From positions 1-38,997 of the forward strand of contig JAJEHI010000125.1 in NCBI GenBank assembly GCA_022823775.1: 38,997 nucleotides of DNA, in the 5' to 3' direction. The stretch is from Defluviicoccus sp. Its GTDB lineage: Bacteria; Pseudomonadota; Alphaproteobacteria; MPNO01. A program made the position numbers and the translations under genes. The notes under the pieces were generated by a model. That model was not told the origin of the DNA and searched no databases. It worked only from the letters and a program-made list of their open reading frames with translations. How positions within the stretch are numbered: the stretch's first letter is position 1; the number at the start of each line of letters is the position of its first letter. Below, one piece after another: positions 16,397 through 25,188 of the stretch.

Positions 16397-16924
16397 CTAC
16401 ACCCCTTCCCGCACGTCCAGACGGCTGCCGTACATGTCGTCCAGCCCGATCAGAAAGCGGAAGAACTCGATCGCCATCAACGAGAACCCGAACGGCATCG
16501 GCAAATAGAGCGTCCAGAGCGGGAAATAGGCGCCGCGATCGTCGAGCTCCTGGAAAACGAACGCTTCGTACCAGAGCTGCACGGAGAAATAGACGAAGGC
16601 GAGGCATCCGACGATCGCCACGAGGTAGGCGAACTTGGCCGTCGCCAGCTTGATCCGCGGCGGCAGGAGCTGGGTGAGGGCGTCGACGAAGACATGGCCC
16701 TTGATGCGCACGAGCCAGGGCGCGGCCAGCATCGTGAACCACAGCAGCCCGTACTCGACCAGCCCGTGGGTGCGATCCCAGGGGATCACCGGCAGGCCCC
16801 ACCCGGCGAGGATGGTCAGCCCGACATCGGCGACGATGACCACGAACACCGCGAATATGATCAGCCCGGAACCGGCCTTGAACAGGTTCAGCAGCCATAG
16901 ATGAGCCTTGGCGATCGTCTCCAC
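16397..16924 (-). CDS. dctQ: TRAP transporter small permease (DctQ), system 1
   Basis: This 175-residue membrane protein has four predicted helices, the standard size and topology of the TRAP small subunit. Landmarks are AGSGLIIFAVFVVIVADVGL near the N terminus, WFTMLAAPWLVRIKGHVFVD in the middle and a final PFGFSLMAIEFFRFLIGL helix. The frame is open to 17023, but the best start is GTG at 16924, preceded by AGAGGAGAC; it removes 33 residues that lack any DctQ-like sequence. It begins the dctQ-dctM-Rieske operon. The 164-bp gap to the tRNA gene should hold the promoter; I cannot pick one with confidence. Confidence 0.91.
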   Translation of the reverse strand: METIAKAHLWLLNLFKAGSGLIIFAVFVVIVADVGLTILAGWGLPVIPWDRTHGLVEYGLLWFTMLAAPWLVRIKGHVFVDALTQLLPPRIKLATAKFAYLVAIVGCLAFVYFSVQLWYEAFVFQELDDRGAYFPLWTLYLPMPFGFSLMAIEFFRFLIGLDDMYGSRLDVREGV

Positions 16925-17088
16925 GAAGTCTCCTCTGTTTCCGCCGCCATGGCGGGCGGCCGCACCGGGTTGTCCCGGTTGCGCTTGGGCGAACACTCTA
17001 CCCGCCGAGGCCGGCCCGTCCAACCTGCGGCGGGGTCCGGCCGCACGGGACGCTTGTCAGCGTTCCGGCGCCGTGGCAGCTTCGCTCC

Positions 17089-17165
17089 GGGCCCGTAGTT
17101 CAGCTGGTTAGAACGCGCCGCTCATAACGGCGTTGTCGCAGGTTCAAGTCCTGCCGGGCCCACCA
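17089..17165 (+). tRNA. tRNA with CAU anticodon (elongator Met, or Ile2)
   Basis: A complete 77-base cloverleaf is present: acceptor GGGCCCG/CGGGCCC, D-stem GTTC/GAAC, anticodon stem CGCCG/CGGCG around loop CTCATAA, T-stem GCAGG/CCTGC with loop TTCAAGT, discriminator A and an encoded CCA. The CAU anticodon fits elongator tRNA-Met, or tRNA-Ile2 whose C34 is converted to lysidine; sequence alone leaves this open. It is not an initiator, because the first pair is G-C. An 18-bp near-copy of its 3' end occurs at 18815-18832. Confidence 0.95.
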
Positions 17166-17320
17166 CATCCCGAAAAAATTTCTGTCCCCGGCTTCGCCAT
17201 CCCGGCCCCGAGGCAAACGAGCCCGGATTCTCTCGCGACCGGCGGACCGACTTCGGGGGCAGGCCCACCTCGTCTTTCCATAGCCCGCCGATGGGGCGGA
17301 TCTGGACGGCGAAGCGCGTG

Positions 17321-18757
17321 TCAGCGCTTGCCTCCGAATCCTGCGCTCAAGTCGTCGCGGACGAGTACGCCCCCCATCCCTTCGTGGGCGGAGCCATAGA
17401 ACGTACCTGTCACGTGCCCCGTATCGCCGCCGGTTTGGGCGAACGCATTGCCATGTACCGCGATTCGGTAGCTCAGCTCACCGTCGTTCCATACGATCCC
17501 GCTTCCCGCCGGTCCCGGCGCGGCGCCGGTGGCCCAGCGCTCAAGCCCGGAAAAGTTCAATGAGCCCGACATGGCGGGCAACCGGACGGTCAACCGGGCG
17601 GCGCCTGCGACCGTCTCCGCATTCGGCGTCAGCCCGAGCAATCGGCCGGACCAGCGGACCTCGCCGGAAAGCGCGGCGTTATCCGCGAGGTAGGAATTCG
17701 GTGTCGCCCCGACCGCCCAGGGCTGTGAGAGGCCATTCCTCGCCGCGGCGCCGAACGCAATTTCCTCGCTTCCGATTTCGAGGTCCCCTCGGACATGGAA
17801 GGATGTGCTGGACCAGGGTCCGAGCGCGTCCGCGAGGCCGTCCGGCGGGCTTGTGGAGACAAGCCGGCCGTACACGGCCAACAATGCTTCGCGGTCGAGC
17901 GGATGCAGAATGTGTGGGGTCACCTCCTCGCTTCCGCCCGCCACCATCAGGGTCTCCGGGAAACGCGCCGGGTCCACGTGACCTCGTCCAAGCAGGTGAA
18001 TCAGTTCGTGCGCGATGACGCCCAGCCGCTCCAGCCCCCCGGTTTGCGTGGGGTCCACCCAGATCCGTCCCGAGACGATCGCGATACGAAAAGGGTCCGC
18101 CGGGTCGCCCGTCGGTACTATCCCGTATCGCGGCTGCGCGAGACCGATGTCCTCCGCTATCGGCGGGACGGCTTCGGAAGGCCAATCCGCTTGCGATGCA
18201 AACGCGACCGATATCTCCCCGTCTTCGAGAGCCTGTGTATTTCCGGGCAAGGGTTCGGGGTCGAATCGGAGCTGCCACTCCCGGGGCAACGCCGCGTTGA
18301 TCGCCTGGACGACGCGAACCGTCTCGTCGATCGACTCAAGAGGCGTGCCTTCCACCACGCGAACGGTGGGCGGCGTCTCCGCGAAACGAAAGACGAGACC
18401 GTCGGGGATAAGTTGGACATCGCCGTCGCCCGTCTCGGCATCCGGGCTTCGGTATGAGAGAGCGTCCGCCCGCAGGTAGGCGATCAATTCCGCGGCCTCG
18501 ATGCCGTCGTCGATAATCCCATGGGAAACGCCGACGTCCCCGTGCGCGGCGACGGTCCGCAGGTGCCCGACCGGGGCGGCGACATCGGCCCCGATATGCG
18601 AGTTTCCGTCGCTGTGGACGACAGGCGCCCGATGCGCGGAGAGAAAGGTTTGCAACGGGAGACGGGAAGGTTCCGCGACCCGCGGGATTCCGCCTTCGCC
18701 GCATGCCGTCAGGGTTGTCGCGAGGGCAACTGCAACGTATCCCGGTAGTAATCGCAT
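17321..18757 (-). CDS. Metzincin-type zinc metalloprotease lipoprotein with TbpB-like C-terminal barrel
   Basis: This 478-residue lipoprotein has a lipobox L16-T-A-C19, so it should be lipidated and membrane anchored. A central protease domain has HExxHxxGxxH at 250-260 (HELIHLLGRGH) with a candidate Met-turn after it (TLMVAGG, 269-275), which is the matrixin/metzincin pattern. From about residue 315 the chain looks like the C-terminal beta-barrel of TbpB/fHbp-like surface lipoproteins: glycine-rich strands ending GTFYGSAHEGMGG...SAGFGGKR (451-478). Some such proteins are exported to the outer-membrane surface by Slam translocons; no Slam gene is in view. The ATG at 18757 follows AGGTGGG closely. 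It may be a cell-surface protease. It lies between tRNA(CAU) and a near-copy of that tRNA's 3' end. Confidence 0.82.
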   Translation of the reverse strand: MRLLPGYVAVALATTLTACGEGGIPRVAEPSRLPLQTFLSAHRAPVVHSDGNSHIGADVAAPVGHLRTVAAHGDVGVSHGIIDDGIEAAELIAYLRADALSYRSPDAETGDGDVQLIPDGLVFRFAETPPTVRVVEGTPLESIDETVRVVQAINAALPREWQLRFDPEPLPGNTQALEDGEISVAFASQADWPSEAVPPIAEDIGLAQPRYGIVPTGDPADPFRIAIVSGRIWVDPTQTGGLERLGVIAHELIHLLGRGHVDPARFPETLMVAGGSEEVTPHILHPLDREALLAVYGRLVSTSPPDGLADALGPWSSTSFHVRGDLEIGSEEIAFGAAARNGLSQPWAVGATPNSYLADNAALSGEVRWSGRLLGLTPNAETVAGAARLTVRLPAMSGSLNFSGLERWATGAAPGPAGSGIVWNDGELSYRIAVHGNAFAQTGGDTGHVTGTFYGSAHEGMGGVLVRDDLSAGFGGKR

Positions 18758-18779
18758 CCCACCTCACATGACCCTTTCG

Positions 18780-20252
18780 TCAATCGTACGAGTCTTGGGG
18801 CATTCCCTCACGGCTCCTGCCGGGCCCGCCACCGGCCCGGACGCTCTCCAGCCTTTCCTTGAGGCGCTCGAGGGGAGCGCGGTCGCGCATCATCCGGAGC
18901 GGCACCGAGAAGTGGCCGCGCCGCCAGATGAAGCGGTTCTTTTCCGGCACCCGCCATTCGTCGATCAGCGCCCTGCCGGTCGCGAACGGGGTGACCGTGT
19001 CGCGGCTGCCGAGCACGGTGACGATGTTCTCGGGATCCACCGCGGGAGCGGCCCCCCGGGGATCGAGCAGCGGGAGCCAGCGCAGCGCCTGTTCTTCGGT
19101 CCAGCCGCGCCTCGCGATCGCGTCCGCCACGCCCCACAGCTTCGCCATGCTGCCGCGGAGCGCCGCATCCTCGGAATGCCCGCAATGGGTGATCAGGAAC
19201 AGCACGTCGGGATGCAGCGCCGACGGCCAGCCGGCCGCCCGGACCGCGAGGAGCTGGGCGAGCAGCGCTCCCAGGCTGCTCCCCCCGACCGCGACCGGCC
19301 CGCGGCTGGTTCGCCGGCTCCAGTCGATCAGCACGGGCCATTCGAGCAGCTGGGCCGAGAACGTATCGAGCGCGCCGCGCGGCGCGCGGGCGATGAAGGC
19401 CTCCCCGCCGAAGCGCCCGTCCGGCACCCGCCTTCCGTGCCACGGCGCTTCCGGCCTGATCACGCGAATCCCCATGCGGCACAGCGCGAAGACTTCGTCG
19501 GCCAGCCCGTGCCAGTGATCGAACTCGACGCAGATACCGTGGCCGAAGACGAGGGAAGGCGGATCGGCCGCGCCGACCGGCTCGTAGACCCTCGCGAACA
19601 CCTCGTCGTTCATGATCGGGCTGGGCGAGCGAAAACGCAGCCAGTACTCCTCGCCCACCGGTCCGGGCACGCGTTGCGACTCGAACACCTCGGGAAACGG
19701 GTCGGGGGGCGCGAAGGCGGCCGCCGGGTCGGCGAGCAGCGCGCCGTAATCGGCCTCCACCTCCTCGGCGGCCGGCACCTCCCAGCGGACCGGCGGGACC
19801 GGCCGCCGGCGCCTGAGATAGGAGAAATGGCGTCTCGTCGCGTTATAGGAGTTGCGCCGGTCGCGCCTCGCCGCCTCGATCGCCACCAGGCGGTACAGCT
19901 CGGTGCCCTGCTCTCCGAAGAACACCTGGCGCCAGCGGCCCTCCGTCGCGTTTACCGCCTCTCGGGCCGTCTCGAACCGGTCCAGCGTCTTGCGGAGCCG
20001 CGCGCCGACTCCGGGGATCGGCTCCATCGGCACTTCGTCGTAGAACCGGGGGATCGACCCGTTCGCGGCCCGCGCCGCCGCCCACAGGCGCGACAGCGGG
20101 AAGAACCAGCGCCCGAGCAGCCACAGGGCGGCGTGATCGAACCAGGGCCTCGCCAGCGCGACGCCCAGCGGCGAGCGCAACCATCTTTCGGTGAAATCCT
20201 CGGCGGTAAGGCGCGGCTCCGACCCCTCCGGGACGACAGGGTCGGCGGTCAA
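18780..20252 (-). CDS. Alpha/beta-hydrolase with long N-terminal extension
   Basis: This 490-residue hydrolase has a C-terminal alpha/beta core (about 215-460) with nucleophile elbow G324-S-S326-L-G, acid D418 (GSRDTVTP) and His447 (RRGHFSV), so the triad is complete. The first 200 residues, rich in Arg and aromatics (LLGRWFFPLSRLWAAAR), are not part of the core and I do not recognise them. It starts with TTG at 20252, overlapping the acyltransferase stop (TTGA), which points to coupled translation. Paired with a glycerolipid acyltransferase, a lipase, thioesterase or lipid-remodelling role is plausible. The last 12 codons lie beyond the tRNA-3'-end-like repeat at 18815-18832, so the C-terminal tail may have been replaced by an insertion. 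Confidence 0.85.
   Translation of the reverse strand: MTADPVVPEGSEPRLTAEDFTERWLRSPLGVALARPWFDHAALWLLGRWFFPLSRLWAAARAANGSIPRFYDEVPMEPIPGVGARLRKTLDRFETAREAVNATEGRWRQVFFGEQGTELYRLVAIEAARRDRRNSYNATRRHFSYLRRRRPVPPVRWEVPAAEEVEADYGALLADPAAAFAPPDPFPEVFESQRVPGPVGEEYWLRFRSPSPIMNDEVFARVYEPVGAADPPSLVFGHGICVEFDHWHGLADEVFALCRMGIRVIRPEAPWHGRRVPDGRFGGEAFIARAPRGALDTFSAQLLEWPVLIDWSRRTSRGPVAVGGSSLGALLAQLLAVRAAGWPSALHPDVLFLITHCGHSEDAALRGSMAKLWGVADAIARRGWTEEQALRWLPLLDPRGAAPAVDPENIVTVLGSRDTVTPFATGRALIDEWRVPEKNRFIWRRGHFSVPLRMMRDRAPLERLKERLESVRAGGGPGRSREGMPQDSYD
18815..18832 (+). repeat. Near-copy of the tRNA(CAU) 3' end (possible attachment-site scar)
   Basis: TCCTGCCGGGCCCGCCAC here matches the tRNA 3' end TCCTGCCGGGCCCACCAC (17149-17166) at 17 of 18 positions, in the same orientation. 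The two copies enclose the metalloprotease lipoprotein gene and little else. This copy falls within the last codons of the alpha/beta-hydrolase gene (residues 474-479). A tRNA 3'-end duplication is what integration by a tyrosine recombinase leaves, but no recombinase gene lies between the copies, so chance similarity in GC-rich DNA remains possible. Confidence 0.4.
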
Positions 20253-21682
20253 GATGCGGCTTCCTGCCCTGGCAGCAAGTGGTTCACGGGCCTGACGTAG
20301 AAATCGAGCAATTTGCGTTCCTGCGGGTTTACCTTGTACCGGCCGGGCGGGTCTTCAAGCAGAATCCTCCGCTTCAGCAGCAGCTGCAACCCGTCGCTGA
20401 CCGCGAGGCTTTCCTCCCCGAAGGGAACGTATACGTGCGCGCCGGTGCTTTGGAACGCGCCGATCAGCCGATGCACCCGCGCCTTGAGATCGAGCTCCGA
20501 AAGCGCCCGGTCGCCGCTTTCGGCCAGCGCCGTGGCGATCAGCGAGACGGGAAGCACCGGGATCAACCTGCCCACCTCGCCCATGAGTTCGGTGACCAAC
20601 TTCATCGACACCGCATAGCGGGTCTCGCGGTCGATGCCCTCCAGCTCGACGCGGTTGTCGGCGAGCCATGCCTTGAGCGACACCGGGGACCCGAAATTGG
20701 CGCAGGCGCGGCCGAACCGCCGGCGCCGCCCGTGCAGCAGCTCGAGCGCGGTGCGGAGGAAAAAGGCGATGGTCGACCGCAGGATGAAGGACGTGCCCCG
20801 CTGGCTGATCAGCCCCTCGTCCCCGTGCAGCAGCAGCGTCCGGTCCTCCACGACCCGCTCGTAGTTCAGACCGATCGGGATGAACACGATGTCCGGCGAC
20901 GTCTCGGGATCGAAACCGCGCATCATGTAGTCGATCAATCCCGCCCTCGGCGTCCGCAACGCGCCGTCCTGCGACAACCCGGCTTCGGGGAAAATCGCCT
21001 GGGGCACGCGGCCCTCGACCGCCAGCTGCACGTAGCGCTCCACCACGCGCCGGTAAAGCGGATTCCGGGAATTGCGGCGCACGAAATAGGCGCCCATCGC
21101 GCGCAACAGGTTGGCCACCGGCCAGAACAGCGTCCATTCCCCCGCCGCATAGGACAGGGCGGCGCGGCGGGACGCCAGATAGGTCACGAGGAGGTAGTCG
21201 AAATTGCTCCGGTGGTTGATCACGAGGACCATGCTCACGTCGCTCCTCACGCCGTCGAGCGCCTTGTAGTCGGCATAGCCGAGCCGCACGCGATAGAAAA
21301 ACCGGATGAACCGGCGGGCGATCCGGTAGCCCAGACGGAAATAGAAATAGGCGTTGAACCCCGGCACGATTTCTTCGGCGTATCCCCGCACCTCCTCGAC
21401 CACGACCTGTTGCGGAACGTCGCGGTCCACGGCGGTGTCGGCGGCCGCCTGCAGCACCTTGTCGTCGTAGATCAGCCGGTCGATCAGCCGGTCGCGCTTG
21501 GTCAGCAGGAACGGCGGCAGCTCGATGTTGAGCCGGGAGTTGACGTCTTCGATGACGCGGTACACCCGGCGCCTGAGTATCCAGCGCGTCCCCGGCATCA
21601 GGAAATGTGCGAACAGGGAGAGGGCCGCCAGCAAGCCGACCAGCACGACCAGCCACAAAGGCAGAGCCACAAGTTGGCCCAA
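20249..21682 (-). CDS. Glycerol-3-phosphate O-acyltransferase-like protein (PlsB family)
   Basis: This 477-residue membrane-associated acyltransferase has an N-terminal hydrophobic helix (about 4-28). The PlsC/PlsB block follows: [11 protein letters not shown] gives HxxxxD at H157-D162, then a [14 protein letters not shown] segment and [10 protein letters not shown] (equivalent to FPEGxRS). It probably transfers an acyl group to glycerol-3-phosphate or a related acceptor at the inner membrane. It is shorter than E. coli PlsB (about 800 residues) but resembles the PlsB-type proteins common in proteobacteria. The start is uncommon: TTG at 21682 with a GGGGAGAA site eight bases before; GTG 21670 is a fallback. 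The frame stays open to 22603, but that part is antisense to the LysM gene and is rejected. It is translationally coupled to the alpha/beta-hydrolase. Confidence 0.87.
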   Translation of the reverse strand: MGQLVALPLWLVVLVGLLAALSLFAHFLMPGTRWILRRRVYRVIEDVNSRLNIELPPFLLTKRDRLIDRLIYDDKVLQAAADTAVDRDVPQQVVVEEVRGYAEEIVPGFNAYFYFRLGYRIARRFIRFFYRVRLGYADYKALDGVRSDVSMVLVINHRSNFDYLLVTYLASRRAALSYAAGEWTLFWPVANLLRAMGAYFVRRNSRNPLYRRVVERYVQLAVEGRVPQAIFPEAGLSQDGALRTPRAGLIDYMMRGFDPETSPDIVFIPIGLNYERVVEDRTLLLHGDEGLISQRGTSFILRSTIAFFLRTALELLHGRRRRFGRACANFGSPVSLKAWLADNRVELEGIDRETRYAVSMKLVTELMGEVGRLIPVLPVSLIATALAESGDRALSELDLKARVHRLIGAFQSTGAHVYVPFGEESLAVSDGLQLLLKRRILLEDPPGRYKVNPQERKLLDFYVRPVNHLLPGQEAAS

Positions 21683-21830
21683 ACGGGTTCTCCCCGACCC
21701 GATCCTTCCGTGCTCCGGGACCGCCGGGCGGCCCCACGGGACATATCGGCGGCCGGGCAGCGGGTGTTCGTTTGTCCCGCCGGGTCCTATATTAGCACAT
21801 CGTTCTCGGACCGATCTGGGTGACAATCCG

Positions 21831-23621
21831 TTGAAGAAGTACGCAGTTCCCATCGCCATCGGCGTCGCGGTCGTCGCGATCGCGGTCCTGCTTCTGCTGC
21901 TCGACAATGGCGGCGAACGGGAAGCCGGCAAGGAGCCGCCGGGCGCCACCGCCGTGGTTCCGGTGCCGCCGGCGGCGCCGCAAACGGGGGCTGCAAGCCC
22001 GGCTTCTCCGCCCGCGCCGCCGAGGGAGGCGCAGGCCGAAGCCCCGGCGGACGCCGCCACGACCGCAACGCCCGGAGCGCCCGCGAAGGAAAGCGGAGAG
22101 GCGCCCAGCATCGATGTCGTCCGCGTCAGCCCCGCGGGCGATTCCGTGGTCGCCGGACGCGCGGAGCCCGGCTCCGAGGTCGTCGTCTCCGACAAGGGCG
22201 AGGCGGTGGGCCGCACGAAGGCCGACAAGCGGGGCGACTGGGTGGTGATCCCCGACCGGCCGCTGCCGCCGGGCGACCACGAGTTGACGGCGAAGAGCCG
22301 CACCGATCCCGACAAGCCGGAAACCGAAGCCCAATCCACGAACAAGGTGGTCATCGTCGTTCCGGAGCCCGGAAAGGACGTCTCCGGACGCGAGACCCCC
22401 GGCAAGACGGGCGCGCTCGCATTGTCGGTGCCGCGCGAGGGCGGGGGCGGATCCGTCGTCTTGCAGAAACCGGGATTGCCCGAACCCGTGCCCGGCGCCG
22501 GCTCCGCGCCCGACGGCGCGAGCGGCGGAAGCCCGCCCCCGAGCGAGACAGGCGCCGGGCCGGACGAAGGACGGAAGGAGCGATCGGACCGGCCGCTGGG
22601 CACCGGAGCGCCCTCTCGAGGCGAGACGGCATCCAGGGATCAAGCCGCCGCTCCGGCCGCGCGCCCCTCGGCTCCCGGGAAGAGCGCGGACCGCCCGGCC
22701 GGCGAGGCCGGGAAGGCACGGCCGGTCCCGGCGCCGGGCCGCGATCCGGGCGGTTCGCAAGCAGGCGAAGAAACCCGGCGGGCCGATGTGGCGGAATCCC
22801 GGGACGCCGCCTCCGGCGAAGACCCCTCGGGAGCCGGGGTGGCGGCGGCGCGACGGGGCGAGGATCCGACCGCCGCGCCCCGGGCTCGAAAACCATCGGC
22901 CGTTGCGGAAGACACCGCGGGAGCGGACAAGACCCGGCAACCCGACGCGACCGCGCCCGAAGTCGCCGCGTCCGAACGGCGAGCCTCGCCGGGCGGGAAA
23001 AGCGTCCCGCCCCAGGCGTCCGATGGGCGAAGCACATCCGCGCGGGCGACGCCCGAAGACCCGTCGACGGAATCGCCGGCGGGACGGAAACCCGAACCGC
23101 CGACGGCCACCGCGTCGGGCACGAAACCCTCCGCCCCGGCGGAGAAAAAGGAAGACCCGTCCTCCGGACTGTCGCTCGACACGGTGGATTACGACGACAA
23201 GGGCAAGGTCGCGGTCGGCGGCCGGGCGCCGGAGGGATCGCGCGTTCAGCTCTATCTGGACAACAAGCCCGTCGGCGGGGCGGACCCGGACGTCACCGGC
23301 ATCTGGAGGGTCGAGCTGGGCGAGACGGTGAAGCCCAAGCGCTACCGGATGCGAATCGACCAGATCGGCCCGGAGGGTCGTGTGGTCGCCCGGATCGAAT
23401 CGCCCTTCTTCCCCGCGGGTCCGATCAGCGGGCTGCCGCGCGATGCCGTGGTGTTCGTCCAACCGGGCAACAGCCTGTGGCGAATCGCGCGCCGCACCTA
23501 TGGCGGCGGAGTCCAGTACACGCTGATCTACGAGGCCAACCGGGACCAGATTCGCGACCCGGACCTGATCTATCCGGGTCAGGTGTTCGTGCTGCCGAAG
23601 GGTCGGCGCAAGGTCAACTGA
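21831..23621 (+). CDS. LysM-domain envelope protein with Ig-like repeats and long disordered linker
   Basis: This 596-residue protein has one N-terminal transmembrane helix ([20 protein letters not shown]). An Ala/Pro linker follows, then an Ig-like/Big-type module ([20 protein letters not shown] ... GDHELTAKS, about residues 95-170) and roughly 270 residues of Pro/Ala/Ser/Arg-rich low complexity. A second Ig-like module comes next ([22 protein letters not shown]...[12 protein letters not shown]), and a C-terminal LysM ends the chain ([20 protein letters not shown]...[13 protein letters not shown], about 543-592). The LysM should bind peptidoglycan while the helix holds the protein in the inner membrane. 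The likely start is TTG 21831; the upstream frame has no better start and no clear Shine-Dalgarno. It is divergent from the acyltransferase gene and overlaps the convergent OYE-like gene by 8 bp at the stops. Confidence 0.85.
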   Translation: MKKYAVPIAIGVAVVAIAVLLLLLDNGGEREAGKEPPGATAVVPVPPAAPQTGAASPASPPAPPREAQAEAPADAATTATPGAPAKESGEAPSIDVVRVSPAGDSVVAGRAEPGSEVVVSDKGEAVGRTKADKRGDWVVIPDRPLPPGDHELTAKSRTDPDKPETEAQSTNKVVIVVPEPGKDVSGRETPGKTGALALSVPREGGGGSVVLQKPGLPEPVPGAGSAPDGASGGSPPPSETGAGPDEGRKERSDRPLGTGAPSRGETASRDQAAAPAARPSAPGKSADRPAGEAGKARPVPAPGRDPGGSQAGEETRRADVAESRDAASGEDPSGAGVAAARRGEDPTAAPRARKPSAVAEDTAGADKTRQPDATAPEVAASERRASPGGKSVPPQASDGRSTSARATPEDPSTESPAGRKPEPPTATASGTKPSAPAEKKEDPSSGLSLDTVDYDDKGKVAVGGRAPEGSRVQLYLDNKPVGGADPDVTGIWRVELGETVKPKRYRMRIDQIGPEGRVVARIESPFFPAGPISGLPRDAVVFVQPGNSLWRIARRTYGGGVQYTLIYEANRDQIRDPDLIYPGQVFVLPKGRRKVN

Positions 23622-25125
23622 GCGCGCTCCCGGCCGACCCCTCGCCGGACGCAAGCGCCTCGTCGATGTCCAGACCGGGCTCCCACAGCGGCGCCGTGAG
23701 CCTGCGCTTCCCGTCCGCCGTCATCCGGACCCCGGGCTCGTCGCGTCGCTTGCGGTCCCAGAGCTTGCAGGTCACGGGCACGTGTTTCTGGTCCAGCGCC
23801 TCGCAGTAGTTGGTGTATTCGCACACCACGACCTCGTCGCCCCGCCCGAGGCGCACCTTCACGAACCAGTCCGGATCGGCGAGGCTCTGTCTGGCGAAGC
23901 CGACGATATCGGCCTTGCCGTCGCGCAGCAGGGCTTCGGCCTGTCCGAAGCCGTGGATGCCCCCGGTCACGACGACAGGAGTCGCGTGCCCCTCCGCCCG
24001 TATGGCGGCGCGGATGGCGGCCGCGGGCTCGACGTTGCGGCCGAACGGGCCGCGGGCGTCGGACACATATTGCGGCATGCACTCATATCCGCTCGGACCC
24101 GTATACGGGTAGGCGGCGGCGCCGACCGCGGGCTGCTTGGCGTCCTCGAACCGCCCGCCGCGCGACAGCGACAGGAAATCGAACCCGGCTCCGGCGAAGG
24201 CGGCGCCGAACCAGGCGGAATCGTCCACCGTGTTGCCGCCGTCGACGCAATCCTCGGTCAGGTATCGGCAGCCGACGGCGAAATCGCCGCCCACCGCCTG
24301 TCGAACCCTCCCGAACACCTCGAGCGGCAGGCGGACCCGACTCTCGAGCGACCCGCCATACCCATCGTCCCGGTCGTTCAGCCGCGACAGGAACTGGGAC
24401 ATCGTATAGGCGTGCGCGTAGTGCAGCTCGACCCCGTCGAAGCCCGCTTCCCGGGCGCGCCGCGCCGCATCGGCGAACAGGTCGGGGAGAACGTCGGGCA
24501 GCGCCCGCACATGCGGAAGATGGAGATCGGTGACCCGTTCCCGGTAGCCCATCCGCAGCGCCTCGTTCTCGCGCGGCGAGAGGATTGCCGCCAGCTCCGC
24601 GTCGTCGAGCTCGGCGAGACGCGCGCGAATCCGGTCTTCGGGCCAGTCCGCCGCGCCCAGGCGGTCGCGATGATCTTGGGTGATTCGCAGGAACTCGCCG
24701 AGATAGCGATCGCGGCGCGGCCGGCGGCGGACGGCGAGAAAATCGATGATCTGGATGAGCAGCCGCGTATGCCCGCCGCTCGCCCGTGCGACGGTCTCGA
24801 CGAGGGTCTTGAGGCCCGGCACGAACCGGTCGTCGCCGATACGGAGGAGCGGCCCGCTCGGGATGTCGCGGATACCCGTGGCCTCGACCACGATGGCGCC
24901 CGGCCGGCCCCTGGCGAAGCGCTCGTACCAGCCCAGAACCTCGGGCGTGACGATCCCGTCCCCGGTCGCCCGCCAGGGCACCATCGCCGGGACCCAGGTC
25001 CGGCTCTCCAGCGAGAGCGGGCCGATATCGATCGGCTGGAAGAGGCGCGAAGCGGCCGCCTCCTCGCGGCTCGGCCAGCGTCCCGGCTCCGGCGACCATT
25101 TGATGCGTTCCGGCGGGCGCCACAT
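23614..25125 (-). CDS. Old Yellow Enzyme/NADH:flavin oxidoreductase homologue
   Basis: This 503-residue FMN-type (beta/alpha)8 oxidoreductase has the active-site and barrel motifs of the family: [16 protein letters not shown], then [18 protein letters not shown] and [17 protein letters not shown] with [14 protein letters not shown]. It probably reduces an activated alkene or acts on an unsaturated acyl substrate. Near the C terminus only C-x5-C-x10-C (VCEYTNYC...VTC) is present, one Cys short of the 4Fe-4S motif of 2,4-dienoyl-CoA reductases, and no FAD/NAD domain follows. About 80-100 extra residues lie between barrel strands early in the protein. The ATG at 25125 has a GGGAGA site. It is 63 bp downstream of TRAP dctM and may share that transcript. 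Confidence 0.88.
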   Translation of the reverse strand: MWRPPERIKWSPEPGRWPSREEAAASRLFQPIDIGPLSLESRTWVPAMVPWRATGDGIVTPEVLGWYERFARGRPGAIVVEATGIRDIPSGPLLRIGDDRFVPGLKTLVETVARASGGHTRLLIQIIDFLAVRRRPRRDRYLGEFLRITQDHRDRLGAADWPEDRIRARLAELDDAELAAILSPRENEALRMGYRERVTDLHLPHVRALPDVLPDLFADAARRAREAGFDGVELHYAHAYTMSQFLSRLNDRDDGYGGSLESRVRLPLEVFGRVRQAVGGDFAVGCRYLTEDCVDGGNTVDDSAWFGAAFAGAGFDFLSLSRGGRFEDAKQPAVGAAAYPYTGPSGYECMPQYVSDARGPFGRNVEPAAAIRAAIRAEGHATPVVVTGGIHGFGQAEALLRDGKADIVGFARQSLADPDWFVKVRLGRGDEVVVCEYTNYCEALDQKHVPVTCKLWDRKRRDEPGVRMTADGKRRLTAPLWEPGLDIDEALASGEGSAGSALS

Positions 25126-25188
25126 GTCAAGGATCTCCCGGCACTGCGCCGATCATAGCGCAGGCGCGGCGTCGGCGGGACCGCCGAA

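Noticed and set aside
21772-21793. TTGTCC ... TATATT as a promoter for the LysM gene
   Set aside because: TATATT is a good -10, but the spacing to TTGTCC is only 10 bases and no -35 is found at 16-18 bases.
21683-22603. Upstream extension of the acyltransferase frame to 784 codons
   Set aside because: The added region is antisense to the LysM gene and is low-complexity. Acyltransferase resemblance and a Shine-Dalgarno begin at 21682.
21792-23654. 620-codon minus-strand frame opposite the LysM gene
   Set aside because: It has no recognisable domain and an Arg/Gly-rich composition; the plus-strand frame has LysM, Ig-like modules and a membrane helix.
23782-25158. 458-codon plus-strand frame opposite the OYE homologue
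   Set aside because: It is a reverse-strand shadow; the minus frame carries clear OYE motifs.
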